A stretch of 64,000 nt of DNA, taken from assembly GCA_934636825.1 (NCBI GenBank), contig CAKUBG010000010.1, forward strand, positions 1 through 64,000, read 5' to 3'. The translations under genes and the position numbers were made by a program. The stretch is from an uncultured bacterium (lineage in GTDB: Bacteria > Vulcanimicrobiota > Xenobia > Xenobiales > Xenobiaceae). Position 1 is the stretch's first letter, and the number at the start of each line of letters is the position of its first letter. Shown here one piece after another: positions 16,829 through 25,041 of the stretch. The notes under the pieces are model-generated. The model had not been told where the DNA came from and ran no database searches. It saw only the letters and a list, made by a program, of their open reading frames with translations.

Positions 16829-17131
16829 AAGGCTTGAATAGGCACTTCGGATGTGCTAAAGGGCAGGAGAGCCTGCAAGCCTTACAGAATGTTTAGGCCT
16901 ATTTTGAAGGCGTTGTGGGGCTCCTGTTAGTTTTACGCTACAAGCGTGGTGCTATTGCTTGTGGGTATGTGTAGTGCATTTGTTTAAGGTCGGCTTCCGG
17001 TATGGTCTATCTAGAGGAAAGATATGCCTGGTAGTAATGGCCGAAAGAACCGGAGTTTAGGCAAATGAACTGCAACTTCAGTTTGACAATGTATCAAAAA
17101 TTTTTCAATAAATAACAAATTGGTAATAAAT
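16829..17131 (+). promoter_or_regulatory. Structured 5' leader of ispG, three-way junction at its 5' end
   Basis: About 300 bases lie between the predicted promoter and ispG. The first 55 fold as a three-way junction: AAGGCTT (16829-16835) with AAGCCTT (16877-16883); GCAC with GTGC (16842-16856); and GCAGG, AGAG loop, CCTGC (16863-16876). Further downstream TCGGCT pairs with GGCCGA, enclosing GGTA/TGCC and TATCT/AGATA stems, while CCGGT and ACCGG offer a competing pairing. A late AACTG/CAGTT hairpin precedes an AT-rich run. This looks like a riboswitch-type leader or a small RNA. I could not match it to a known class; no B12, TPP, FMN or tmRNA consensus fits. Confidence 0.45.
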
Positions 17132-18346
17132 ATGACTGCGTATTCTGTTCGGATAGGCAATATCTGTATAGGTAAAGATGCTCCTGTGGCTGTGCAAAGT
17201 ATGGCTAATACTTGTACCGCTCATATTGACGAAACGGCTGCTCAAGTATTGGAATTGGCTCGCGCCGGTTCAGAGCTAGTTCGCTTCACTGTAAAAGACG
17301 AGGAGGACGCCAAGGCTGTCCCTTATATCAGAGACAAAGTGCGTGAAGCCGGATGCCAAGTACCTCTTATCGGTGACTTCCACTACAATGGCCATTTGCT
17401 CTTAAGCCGTTACCCCGATTGTTTACAAGCTCTTGATAAATTGCGCATCAATCCCGGCAATGTAGGTGCCGGACAGCATCATGATGATAATTTCCGAACC
17501 ATGGTCGAACTTATTGCCAAAGCTGGTAAAGTTGCTCGTATCGGTGTCAACGCCGGCTCTATTGACAAAGAGCTTTTGGCTAAGTTGCTTGAGGAAAATA
17601 AACAGCTTGACAATCCGGCCAGTGATAAAGAAATTTTCCTTCGCACCATGGCCGAAAGTGCCATGAGCTCTGCCAAAATGGCCGAGAAATATGGTTTAGC
17701 TCCCGATCACATTGTCTTATCTGCCAAAATTTCTAACGTTCCTGATTTACTGAGCGTTTACCACGATTTAAATAAGCGCTGTCCTTACGCTCTCCACTTA
17801 GGCTTAACTGAAGCCGGTGTAGGTATGAAGGGCGTTATTAGCTCTGCTGTAGCTTTGGGTATTTTGCTCCATGAAGGTATTGGCAATACTATTAGAGTCT
17901 CTCTCACTCCCAAGCCTGGCGAAAGTCGTACTCAGGAAGTTTATGCTGCTCAAGAAATTTTGCAAAGCTTAGGGTTGCGTCAATTCTTGCCTCAAGTGGT
18001 ATCTTGTCCCGGTTGTGGTCGTACTTCTAGCCAGCTTTTCCAGAGCATTGCTTTGGAAGTTGGTAAATATTTGCGTGAGCGCGTGCCTATCTGGAAAGAA
18101 AAAGGATTTAAAGGGTATAGCCAACTGAAAGTGGCCGTTATGGGATGTATCGTAAACGGCCCTGGTGAAGGCAAGGATGCTAATATCGGTTTATCTCTTC
18201 CCGGACGTGGAGAGTCTCCCAGAGCCTTGCTTTTTGTAGATGGTCATCACGAAGCTACTTTAGATGGCGACAATTTAGCTGGCCAGTTTATAGAGCGCAT
18301 TGAGCGTTATGCAGAATTTAAGTATTCTTCTCGCAGCAATTCCTAG
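17132..18346 (+). CDS. ispG: 4-hydroxy-3-methylbut-2-enyl-diphosphate synthase IspG
   Basis: IspG is the iron-sulfur enzyme of the penultimate step of the MEP isoprenoid pathway. The ATG at 17132 is preferred over a TTG at 17120, giving about 404 residues. Diagnostic segments are VAVQSMANT at the N-terminus, RINPGNVG, and the cluster ligands in SCPGCGRTS and MGCIVNGPGE. Isoprenoids made here would feed the squalene-hopene cyclase encoded at 43.5-45.6 kb. The gene has an unusually long structured leader. It lies 36 bases ahead of the DsrE/F/H-like trio on the same strand, so all four may be co-transcribed. Confidence 0.95.
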   Translation: MTAYSVRIGNICIGKDAPVAVQSMANTCTAHIDETAAQVLELARAGSELVRFTVKDEEDAKAVPYIRDKVREAGCQVPLIGDFHYNGHLLLSRYPDCLQALDKLRINPGNVGAGQHHDDNFRTMVELIAKAGKVARIGVNAGSIDKELLAKLLEENKQLDNPASDKEIFLRTMAESAMSSAKMAEKYGLAPDHIVLSAKISNVPDLLSVYHDLNKRCPYALHLGLTEAGVGMKGVISSAVALGILLHEGIGNTIRVSLTPKPGESRTQEVYAAQEILQSLGLRQFLPQVVSCPGCGRTSSQLFQSIALEVGKYLRERVPIWKEKGFKGYSQLKVAVMGCIVNGPGEGKDANIGLSLPGRGESPRALLFVDGHHEATLDGDNLAGQFIERIERYAEFKYSSRSNS

Positions 18347-18382
18347 GGCGATGAGGTCAGTTCACGAGCAGGAGGTTTTTAG

Positions 18383-18736
18383 GTGGCTAAACTCGGTTTT
18401 ATGGTAACTCGCTCTCTAAGTGCCAGTACCGGTTCCCGAACTTTGTCTCTTCTGGCTGCGGCAGCTTTAAATAAAGAACATAAAGTGTGCATACTTTTTA
18501 CAGCCGACGGTGTTTATCAATGCGTACGTAAGCAAAAGCGTAAAAGCGATGATGATGGCGATTTTCAGCAAAAGTTGCAAAAGTTTGCTTACGCTGGAGC
18601 CGAGGTTTTGGTCAGTAGTTCTTGCTTGGAATCTAGAGGCATTCCCATTGGCAATATGTGCTCTGGCGTGAAAGTAGTTACTTTTGAAGAAGTTGCCAAA
18701 ATGATGGGACAAGTGGATCAGGTGGTGTGCTTATGA
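18383..18736 (+). CDS. DsrE/TusD-like sulfur relay protein
   Basis: A 117-residue protein with a GTG start seven bases after AGGAGG. The fold and motifs fit the DsrE/TusD family: an N-terminal strand LGFMVTRSL, a helix, KVCILFTADGVY, and SSCLESRG holding the Cys that accepts persulfide in TusD and DsrE. It is the first of three adjacent small genes of the DsrE superfamily and overlaps the second by four bases. Known TusBCD complexes pass sulfur to tRNA 2-thiouridine synthesis, while DsrEFH works in sulfur oxidation. No TusA, TusE or DsrC gene is in this window, so the pathway is undecided. Confidence 0.75.
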   Translation: MAKLGFMVTRSLSASTGSRTLSLLAAAALNKEHKVCILFTADGVYQCVRKQKRKSDDDGDFQQKLQKFAYAGAEVLVSSSCLESRGIPIGNMCSGVKVVTFEEVAKMMGQVDQVVCL

Positions 18737-19101
18737 GCTATCCTTGCGGTTTTCCTGCCAAAGATATTGTTTTATTCGTTAACAGAGCCAACTACTCAGA
18801 GGACAGCTTAGCTGAAGTACTGACTTTCGCTATCGGTTTGGTCGGTGGATTGTCTGAGCACCGCCTAGATGTTGTTTTTATAGGCGATGGTGTAACTGAG
18901 TGTGTCGCTTCCAGGTTAAATGATAATACTAAGCCTTATTTGACTTCTGCCAAAAGTAGGGGAGTAGCATTTTGGGCTGACAAATACAGTTTGGAGTTGC
19001 GCGGTATGCTGGAAGATGGTTTATTTGCCGGCTGTGCGGTTATCTCTCCTGAAGATCTGGCCGATTTGGTCAAAAAATCTGATATGCATTTGAGGCTTTA
19101 G
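18733..19101 (+). CDS. DsrF/TusC-like protein
   Basis: About 122 residues from the ATG at 18733, whose ATGA overlaps the stop of the DsrE-like gene, indicating translational coupling. The N-terminal IVLFVNRANYSEDSLAEVLTFAIGL and the middle LDVVFIGDGV match the pattern of the DsrF/TusC family, a structural subunit without the active cysteine in known complexes. Cys residues are present here (CVASRL, GCAVIS), but their role is not clear. The next gene starts three bases after the stop. Confidence 0.65.
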   Translation: MSYPCGFPAKDIVLFVNRANYSEDSLAEVLTFAIGLVGGLSEHRLDVVFIGDGVTECVASRLNDNTKPYLTSAKSRGVAFWADKYSLELRGMLEDGLFAGCAVISPEDLADLVKKSDMHLRL

Positions 19102-19104
19102 AAT

Positions 19105-19383
19105 ATGAGTACGGACGAAAAGACTGTTCTCTTTGTGGTAGGACGCGATTCTGTTGTAGAGGCTCGCCGTATGTTGGGTTATTGCGAGAAAGCAGACGTC
19201 TTTCTGGTAGGCCGAGGGCTTTTACTACCCACAGCTATGTTTCCTAAGCGAAAAGTTTATGCTTTGCGTGAGGAAGCCGAATTGATGGGAGTAGGCAACA
19301 AATCCGGTGAAGGTTTGTTTTTGGTGGAAGCAACCGAGATGGTAGATATACTTTTGGAACATAAGGTCTACAATTTTAGCTAA
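19105..19383 (+). CDS. DsrH/TusB-like protein
   Basis: A 92-residue protein of the DsrH/TusB size class, with VLFVVGRDSVVEA at the N-terminus, DVFLVGRGLLL, and KVYALREEAELMGV leading to a C-terminal helix. Completes a DsrE-DsrF-DsrH order seen in sulfur-transfer operons. Family similarity is weaker than for the first subunit and rests partly on size and context. A strong terminator follows at once, so the unit ends here. Confidence 0.55.
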   Translation: MSTDEKTVLFVVGRDSVVEARRMLGYCEKADVFLVGRGLLLPTAMFPKRKVYALREEAELMGVGNKSGEGLFLVEATEMVDILLEHKVYNFS

Positions 19384-19391
19384 GTGATTGG

Positions 19392-19418
19392 CAGCTCCTC
19401 AGTAGGAGCTGTTTTTTT
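19392..19418 (+). terminator. Strong intrinsic terminator after the DsrE/F/H-like trio
   Basis: CAGCTCCT (19392-19399) pairs with AGGAGCTG (19404-19411) around a CAGT loop, followed by seven T. It separates the ispG/DsrEFH unit from the cobamide operon. Confidence 0.95.
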
Positions 19419-19480
19419 GTTGGAAACTTGTTAATTATCTATTCTACATAAATGCCCGATGGTTTAATTAGGAGTATAAG

Positions 19481-20554
19481 ATGAATTTTACCTATACCAA
19501 AATAAAGCCTGTTGACGAAAATTTTGCTGCCCAATGTTGGGAACACTTAAATCATAAGAGTATTCCTCCTCGCTCTATGGGCCAATTAGAGCAAGTAGCG
19601 GTAAAGATAGCCTGTTTGCAAAAAAGTTTGTGCCCAACATTGGGGAAGCCTCCGGTCATTATAGGAGCTGGCGATCATGGTGTTTTTGCCCAGAAAGTAA
19701 GTTTTGCACCCCAAGAAGTTACTTGGCAGCACAGTATAAGTTTAACTCACGGTGGAGGTGTGGCTGGGCTTTTTGCTTCCAAGTATGGTTTGCCTTTCAT
19801 TTTGGTGGACGTTGGAGTTAAACATACATTTAAGCCTGAAGATGGAGTTGTGGATAAAAAGGTCGTTTTTGGCACTAAGGACATAAGTGTGGAAAACGGT
19901 ATGAGTAGAGAAGAGTGCTTGCAATGTTTCGAACATGGTCGTGATATTGTTATTGAACAAGCGCAAAAAGGTGCCAAAGCTGTTATTTTTGGAGAAATGG
20001 GTATTTCAAATACTACCCCGGCTGCTGCTTTGACAGGCCATATTTTGAAATTAGCTCCTGAAGTAGTAGTAGGGGAAGGCACTGGCTTGAACCAGGCAGC
20101 TTTAGCTTCCAAACGAGCTGTAGTTAAGCGCATTATGGATCGCAATTTGAAAGTAGACGATCCTATAGATTTAATGGCTAGCATGGGTGGAGCAGAATTG
20201 GCCTTTATTGCCGGAGCTGCTCTGGAGGCTGCCGGTCGCGGTTTGGCCATCATTTTAGATGGTGTGATCGTTACAGCTGCTGTTTTAGTAGCCGATTTAA
20301 TTGATAAAAATGTGCGCCAATATTTAATTGCAGCTCATCAATCTAACGAACCTGCCCACCGCTTGCAGCTAGAATATTTAGGCTTAACTCCTTTATTGAA
20401 GTTGGGACTTTGCTTGGGCGAAGGTTCCGGAGCTATTTTGGCTTGGCCTTTAATTGAAGAAGCTTTGGCTATATTTAATGAAGTTACCAGCTCTGAAGAA
20501 GAAGGCATGGGCGACGTAGGTGGAGTTATATTGGGCGCTAAAGCTAAAGCCTAA
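19481..20554 (+). CDS. cobT: Nicotinate-nucleotide:5,6-dimethylbenzimidazole phosphoribosyltransferase CobT
   Basis: Activates the lower-ligand base of cobamides to its alpha-riboside phosphate. The protein has 357 residues. Landmarks: GAGDHGVFAQKVS, GEMGISNTTPAAAL, GEGTGLNQ, DPIDLMASMGGAE, and the C-terminal CLGEGSGAILAWPLIEEA with the catalytic Glu. An AGGAG lies seven bases before the ATG. First gene of a four-gene unit with a CbiR-like enzyme, cobU and cobS. No corrin ring biosynthesis genes are seen nearby, which suits a salvage pathway. Confidence 0.95.
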   Translation: MNFTYTKIKPVDENFAAQCWEHLNHKSIPPRSMGQLEQVAVKIACLQKSLCPTLGKPPVIIGAGDHGVFAQKVSFAPQEVTWQHSISLTHGGGVAGLFASKYGLPFILVDVGVKHTFKPEDGVVDKKVVFGTKDISVENGMSREECLQCFEHGRDIVIEQAQKGAKAVIFGEMGISNTTPAAALTGHILKLAPEVVVGEGTGLNQAALASKRAVVKRIMDRNLKVDDPIDLMASMGGAELAFIAGAALEAAGRGLAIILDGVIVTAAVLVADLIDKNVRQYLIAAHQSNEPAHRLQLEYLGLTPLLKLGLCLGEGSGAILAWPLIEEALAIFNEVTSSEEEGMGDVGGVILGAKAKA

Positions 20555-20582
20555 AGAACTTATTTGTCATTGAACCTTTAAT

Positions 20583-21473
20583 TTGAAGTTGTTTACTCAA
20601 CAAAGACTTAAAAAGTCTGTGTGGTCTAGTTTGGCAATAGGCGCTTCCGGATGTACGATCAATGCGTCAATTATTGAAAATGTGCGTTTTTTAGCGCCTT
20701 TTGTTGATGATATTGAACTTATAGTTTATGAATATGAGGGAGGGGATAATTATCCAACCCTTGCTGAATTAGCCGAAATGGCCGACTTGGCTAAGCGTTT
20801 CAATTTTGGATATACAGTCCACTTACCATCTTCCTTGTCGGCTCATCCTTTGGATAAAACTTGGCAAAAACGAGCTTTGCGAGAATGGCGCCGAGCTATA
20901 GAAACTTTGGCTTGCTTAAATCCACGAGCTTACATTTGGCATTGGGAGTCCGAACAATTAGCTTGGCAACCCGCTGCCGATATTGAAGCTTGGCTTGAGT
21001 TTACTGAGCAAACGGCTGAAAAATTTTTGAGTAGCGGTTTGCTGTTGCCAAAGTTGCTTTGCGTAGAAAATCTTAGTTATGATTATGCTCTTATTTGGCC
21101 AATAGTGCGTCGGTTGGGCCTTTCTGTTTGCTTGGATGTGGGCCATATTTGGAATAGTTGCGGCAATTTATTCCCTTTTATGTCTGAGCTCTGGCCCAAA
21201 GTTGGAGCCATCCATTTGCACGGTGTCAATAGTCAATCTAGATGCGATCATATTGGATTACAACCGGAAAATAGGAAGAATTTGCGGTTGTTTGTGAGCG
21301 AATTACTAGACTTTTTACCTCGACGCAGCCTTGCGGAAGGGCTTTTGCCACTTACTTTTGAGGTTTTTTCTCCGGCTGATTGGCAAATTTGTTGGCAAGA
21401 ATTTCGTTGTAGCCATCCGCTTTTGCGCACTTGTCGCCATCCTAAAATCGATTCTTTTGTTGGTTTGCCGTAG
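20583..21473 (+). CDS. cbiR: TIM-barrel phosphodiesterase-like protein, probable CbiR-type cobamide remodelling enzyme
   Basis: A 296-residue protein with a TTG start and no strong ribosome-binding site. It belongs to the AP-endonuclease/sugar-isomerase TIM-barrel superfamily. Candidate metal ligands are spread as expected: Glu in YEYEGG, His in YTVHLP, Glu in CVENLS, Asp and His in CLDVGHIW, His in AIHLHG, Asp-His in RCDHIG and Glu in LTFEVF. The family-level match alone would only say barrel hydrolase or isomerase. Its place between cobT and cobU strongly suggests CbiR, the enzyme known from Akkermansia that cuts cobamides to cobinamide phosphate for rebuilding by CobU, CobT and CobS. Confidence 0.7.
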   Translation: MKLFTQQRLKKSVWSSLAIGASGCTINASIIENVRFLAPFVDDIELIVYEYEGGDNYPTLAELAEMADLAKRFNFGYTVHLPSSLSAHPLDKTWQKRALREWRRAIETLACLNPRAYIWHWESEQLAWQPAADIEAWLEFTEQTAEKFLSSGLLLPKLLCVENLSYDYALIWPIVRRLGLSVCLDVGHIWNSCGNLFPFMSELWPKVGAIHLHGVNSQSRCDHIGLQPENRKNLRLFVSELLDFLPRRSLAEGLLPLTFEVFSPADWQICWQEFRCSHPLLRTCRHPKIDSFVGLP

Positions 21474-21493
21474 AAACTGGTTGAGGTTGAAAT

Positions 21494-22099
21494 ATGATTA
21501 CTTTAGTTTTAGGTGGTGCTCGCAGTGGCAAAAGCGCCTGGGCCGAGCAATATGCCATGTCCTTAGCTGATAAAGCGGAAGAACGCTGTTATCTGGCAGC
21601 CGGAGTTGCTTGCGATGAGGAAATGGCTAGGCGTATAAAAAAACACCAAGAACGACGCCTTCAACGCTTTTATACTATTGAAGAACCTTACGATTTAGGC
21701 AAGCGTTTAAAAGAAATAAAAGCTCCTACTAAAGTTGTGCTTATCGATTGTTTGACTACTTGGTTGGGTAATTTAACTTATCGTGATTCTTTGCGCTCTC
21801 AGATTGGGGAAACTGAGAATATTGACGATAATATAGATTGCTTTCCCGAAATCAAAGAGTTGGGCCAAGCTTTACAACAAATGACTTTTGATATAATTAT
21901 GGTCTCCAACGAACTTGGTTGGGGAATAGTCCCTGCCGAGGCTGAAACTCGTCTATTTAGAGATCGTCAGGGGCGTTTAAATCAATACATAGCTTCTTTA
22001 GCCGATCAAGTAATTTTTACTGTGGCCGGTTTACCTTTAGCTTTAAAGTCTGCTTCCGAAAAAGGTTGCCCCTTAAAGCTGTTTCGTGATTATTTATGA
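21494..22099 (+). CDS. cobU: Adenosylcobinamide kinase / guanylyltransferase CobU
   Basis: CobU phosphorylates adenosylcobinamide and then transfers GMP to it. The 201-residue protein shows the P-loop GGARSGKSAWAE (residues 7-18), KKHQERR with the His that carries GMP, the DCLTTWLGNL segment, and VSNELGWGIVP with FRDRQGRLNQ near the C-terminus. All are standard. The gene ends in a four-base ATGA overlap with cobS. Together with CbiR it could take cobinamide phosphate back into synthesis. Confidence 0.95.
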   Translation: MITLVLGGARSGKSAWAEQYAMSLADKAEERCYLAAGVACDEEMARRIKKHQERRLQRFYTIEEPYDLGKRLKEIKAPTKVVLIDCLTTWLGNLTYRDSLRSQIGETENIDDNIDCFPEIKELGQALQQMTFDIIMVSNELGWGIVPAEAETRLFRDRQGRLNQYIASLADQVIFTVAGLPLALKSASEKGCPLKLFRDYL

Positions 22100-22950
22100 A
22101 AGAATTATTTGGGCTGACGTCAGCTTTTAGAATTTTAAGTATATTGCCCTGCTGGGGAGAAAATTCTTCTAAATATGGGCGCATTTTAGCTTGGAGTCCT
22201 GTGGTGGGACTGGTTATAAGTTTAATATGCACAATTCCTTATGTTTTATTTACTCGTCTTACGCTTTGTGTTCTGCTTGCTGATAGTCCTTGTACAGAAG
22301 ACAAGTGCATCGAGCTTTTTATTTCTTTACTAGGAGCTGTCTTTTATGTAGGCTGTGAAGCTTTTTTAACTCGCGGCTTCCATCTAGACGGTTTAGCCGA
22401 TACTTTTGATGGTTGGGGAGGAGGCTGGACAAAGGAAAATACGCTAAAAATCATGCGTGACTCTCATATCGGCTCTTTTGGTACTATAGCTTTAATTGTG
22501 GTGTTAGCTGTCAAAACGCTTGGTGTAGCTGTTTTGCTCTATTTTTCGAAATACGTTTGGCTAATATTTATGCCTGTATTTTCGCGTACTCTAATGGTGG
22601 GACAAGCGGCCTTTAATCGATATGCTCGAGAAGGTGAGAGCTTAGCAGGTAGTGTGGTGAGTGATACTCAGCCTAGACATGCTATTGCTGCCGTCATTGT
22701 TTGTATTGTTGTTGGAGCGATCGTTAGCCTGATTGGCAGCTTTATTTCAGTAAAAGCATTACACGCCGCCAATATTGTGCCGACAGTTTGTTTAGTGTTG
22801 GGAGTTATCCTTACGGCGACTATTGCTTTTATCAGTCGTCGCCGTATAGAAGGTGTTACTGGAGACGTGCTGGGAGCTACAGTCGAGCTTAATGAAGCTC
22901 TATTCTTGTGGTCGGCAGCTCTGTATTGCTGTCTTTTGGCAGCAAAATAA
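22096..22950 (+). CDS. cobS: Adenosylcobinamide-GDP ribazoletransferase CobS
   Basis: Membrane enzyme joining GDP-cobinamide to alpha-ribazole phosphate, the last assembly step of cobamides. The 284-residue protein has several membrane helices and the family signature HLDGLADTFDGWGG followed by IMRDSHIGSFG (about residues 95-130), with acidic residues that bind magnesium. It starts within the cobU stop. A hairpin terminator follows at 22989. CobC phosphatase is not in the window. Confidence 0.95.
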   Translation: MKELFGLTSAFRILSILPCWGENSSKYGRILAWSPVVGLVISLICTIPYVLFTRLTLCVLLADSPCTEDKCIELFISLLGAVFYVGCEAFLTRGFHLDGLADTFDGWGGGWTKENTLKIMRDSHIGSFGTIALIVVLAVKTLGVAVLLYFSKYVWLIFMPVFSRTLMVGQAAFNRYAREGESLAGSVVSDTQPRHAIAAVIVCIVVGAIVSLIGSFISVKALHAANIVPTVCLVLGVILTATIAFISRRRIEGVTGDVLGATVELNEALFLWSAALYCCLLAAK

Positions 22951-22988
22951 GTAAATAACTGAAAAAGTTAGGCCTGCTACTTAAAGTT

Positions 22989-23024
22989 GCGGCTACACTA
23001 AAAAAAGCTTAGGTAGCCGCTTTT
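22989..23024. terminator. Intrinsic terminator between cobS and the BamE-like gene
   Basis: GCGGCTAC (22989-22996) pairs with GTAGCCGC (23013-23020), followed by TTTT on the plus strand. It separates convergent genes and probably ends the cobamide operon. Confidence 0.7.
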
Positions 23025-23048
23025 GGATGGTGCTACTTAGTTTAACAA

Positions 23049-23531
23049 CTAGTTGAAGCGCATAACAGCTATGCTGCCTTTATGAACGACAATTTGTAAA
23101 GCCAGCTTGTCATAATAATAAAGGCGTACATCTTTGCCCGCTCCGGTTTCAATACGATCGGCTTTGCCCAATACTTTGGTTATTTGAGTCTCGGAGTCGC
23201 CTCGCTTGAGTACCGTCTGCCCGTTGGCTTCTAATTGGCTGCCCACAATAATTTTAGCTAAACCGTTTTTGAATACAATTTGTGGATCACTAAGGTTAGC
23301 CGGAGCGCCGGGTTTCTTGCGGTAGTTCCAAGAATTTCCTTTTTTAGCTTTAAAAGTCGGCTGTCCGACCGCTTGCAAAACTTGCTCTTGATTCATGCCA
23401 GGGGAGGCATATCTAATGGTATACTTTACCGCGTTTTGCTTAGCTTGAGCTGTCGTACCGAAGCTCCACAATAAACAGCATATTGATAAAATACATAGTA
23501 TCGCGCTTAAGTGAACTTTTATCTTTTGCAT
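23049..23531 (-). CDS. Exported protein with BamE/OmlA-like repeats
   Basis: A 160-residue protein with an N-terminal signal peptide (basic start, hydrophobic core, A-Q-A-K cleavage near residue 31) and no lipobox. The mature part holds two similar motifs: GMNQEQVLQAVGQPT and GDSETQITKVLGKAD. This G-x4-V-x3-LG-x-P/A pattern is typical of SmpA/OmlA/BamE-like and related periplasmic folds. Role unknown; the double motif suggests two fold repeats. It is a lone gene on its strand with a GGAAAG-type ribosome-binding site. Confidence 0.6.
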   Translation of the reverse strand: MQKIKVHLSAILCILSICCLLWSFGTTAQAKQNAVKYTIRYASPGMNQEQVLQAVGQPTFKAKKGNSWNYRKKPGAPANLSDPQIVFKNGLAKIIVGSQLEANGQTVLKRGDSETQITKVLGKADRIETGAGKDVRLYYYDKLALQIVVHKGSIAVMRFN

Positions 23532-23782
23532 AAAAATATCACGCTTTCCTTACAGATATTTTCCCGTTGCTTGAACTTCTCTTTACAAATTGTATTCCTC
23601 TAGCTTTTGGGCAGGGAGAGCACTTCAAGCAGTTAATTAGAGAGATCTTGAGATTAGAGTTGTTTTTTGACAGTCTGTTTTGTTTCAAAAATCAAAGACT
23701 AAAATCAACATAAACTGAAGGCGTCTAGTGATTATATCTTATAATTAGGCGACGGTGTTTTTTTACAAGGTAGAGCGAATTT

Positions 23783-24916
23783 ATGAAATTTAATTTAATA
23801 GCTTCTTGCGCTTTGGGGCTAGAATCTGTAGTTGCTCGTGAACTGAACAATTTGGGTATGGCTGAAGTACATGCCGATAATGGACGAGTCAGCTTTATCG
23901 GCGATGAATCGGCTATTTGTCGAGCCAATTTGTGGTTGCGCAGTGCCGATAGAGTTTGGTGGAGCCTAAAAAAATTTCCTTGTACAAATTTTGAAGAGCT
24001 GTTTTTAGGCGTAAAATCTATTCCTTGGTCGGAACTTCTGCCGGTCAATGCTGAATTTCCCGTAGATGCTCATACTTATAGATCGTTATTGACCAGCTTG
24101 CCTGCCATCCAGAGAACGGCCAAAAAGGCCATAGTTGAAGTTATGCAAGCTCGCTATCGTCGTACAGTTTTGGATGAAACTGGAGCCCATTTCCCAGTCA
24201 AAATATTCTTGGCTAACGATGAATGTGAAGTGCTGTTAGATACTTCCGGATCGGGGTTACATAAACGCGGATATCGTACTTGGAATGCTCCGGCTCCTTT
24301 GCGTGAAACTTTGGCGGCCGGTTTAGTGCAACTGAGTTATTGGAATAAAGACAGATTGTTGGTTGATCCTTTTTGCGGCTCGGGCACAATTTGTATTGAA
24401 GCAGCTATGTTGGGGCTCAATATGGCTCCCGGACTGACTAGAAAATTTGCCGCTGAAGGCTGGTCTTTTGTAGGTAGCCAAAATTGGCAAAATGCTTTAG
24501 AAGAAGCTGAAGATCTTTTTGATCGTCAGACGACTTTGCATATCGCAGGTTTTGACAATAACCCCAAAACTTTGAAATTGGCTCGCCTTCACTTGCAACA
24601 GTGTGGTTTGGAAGATCGAGGGATCCATTTTCAAGAGCGCGACGTAAGAGACTTTTCAACTTCGGCAAAATATGGAGTAATTATTACTAATCCACCCTAT
24701 GGCGAGCGACTTTTGGATATAGAAGAGGCTGAAGATTTATATGCTATTTTGGGTAATTTGCGAGCCCAAATGAGCGATTGGTCTTTTTATATTATATCTT
24801 CACATCCTGAATTTGAAGCTTGTTTCGGTGCTAAAGCTCAGCGCAAACGTAAATTATACAACGGTATGATCGCTTGCAACTATTTTCAATATCCCGGCCC
24901 TAAGCCTAAAAACTAA
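23783..24916 (+). CDS. THUMP-domain rRNA guanine-N2-methyltransferase (RlmL/YpsC-like)
   Basis: A 377-residue SAM-dependent methyltransferase. The N-terminal part up to about residue 150 fits the ferredoxin-like/THUMP RNA-binding region, including GLESVVARELNNLG. The catalytic domain begins with HKRGYRTWNAPAPLRETLAAGL, then the SAM motif DPFCGSGTICIEAAM, and the target-base motif TNPPYGERL. This set marks the group that methylates N2 of guanosine in 23S rRNA. The gene is alone between a 250-base promoter region and a strong bidirectional terminator. Confidence 0.88.
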   Translation: MKFNLIASCALGLESVVARELNNLGMAEVHADNGRVSFIGDESAICRANLWLRSADRVWWSLKKFPCTNFEELFLGVKSIPWSELLPVNAEFPVDAHTYRSLLTSLPAIQRTAKKAIVEVMQARYRRTVLDETGAHFPVKIFLANDECEVLLDTSGSGLHKRGYRTWNAPAPLRETLAAGLVQLSYWNKDRLLVDPFCGSGTICIEAAMLGLNMAPGLTRKFAAEGWSFVGSQNWQNALEEAEDLFDRQTTLHIAGFDNNPKTLKLARLHLQQCGLEDRGIHFQERDVRDFSTSAKYGVIITNPPYGERLLDIEEAEDLYAILGNLRAQMSDWSFYIISSHPEFEACFGAKAQRKRKLYNGMIACNYFQYPGPKPKN

Positions 24917-24942
24917 TATTTAAACATTATAAATTGAAGTAA

Positions 24943-24993
24943 AAAATGGCGCCCTACGCCTAATAATAGACAAACACAGGGCGCCATTTTTTT
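24943..24993. terminator. Strong bidirectional terminator
   Basis: AAAATGGCGCCCT (24943-24955) pairs with AGGGCGCCATTTT (24978-24990), with T runs on both strands. It lies between the convergent methyltransferase and DnaJ-TPR genes. Confidence 0.95.
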
Positions 24994-25041
24994 GTTTTTT
25001 ACTATAACGGCTGAGCAACCGTGAGATCTTAACGACAAAAG

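Noticed and set aside
16829..16883. Cobalamin riboswitch suggested by GCAGGAGAGCCTGC
   Set aside because: It only partly resembles the B12 box, no upstream conserved blocks fit within the available sequence, and the gene that follows is ispG.
16829..17131. RNase P, tmRNA, SRP or 6S RNA
   Set aside because: The length and the conserved blocks of these RNAs do not fit; no mature tmRNA ends, no SRP tetraloop region and no RNase P P4 blocks were found.
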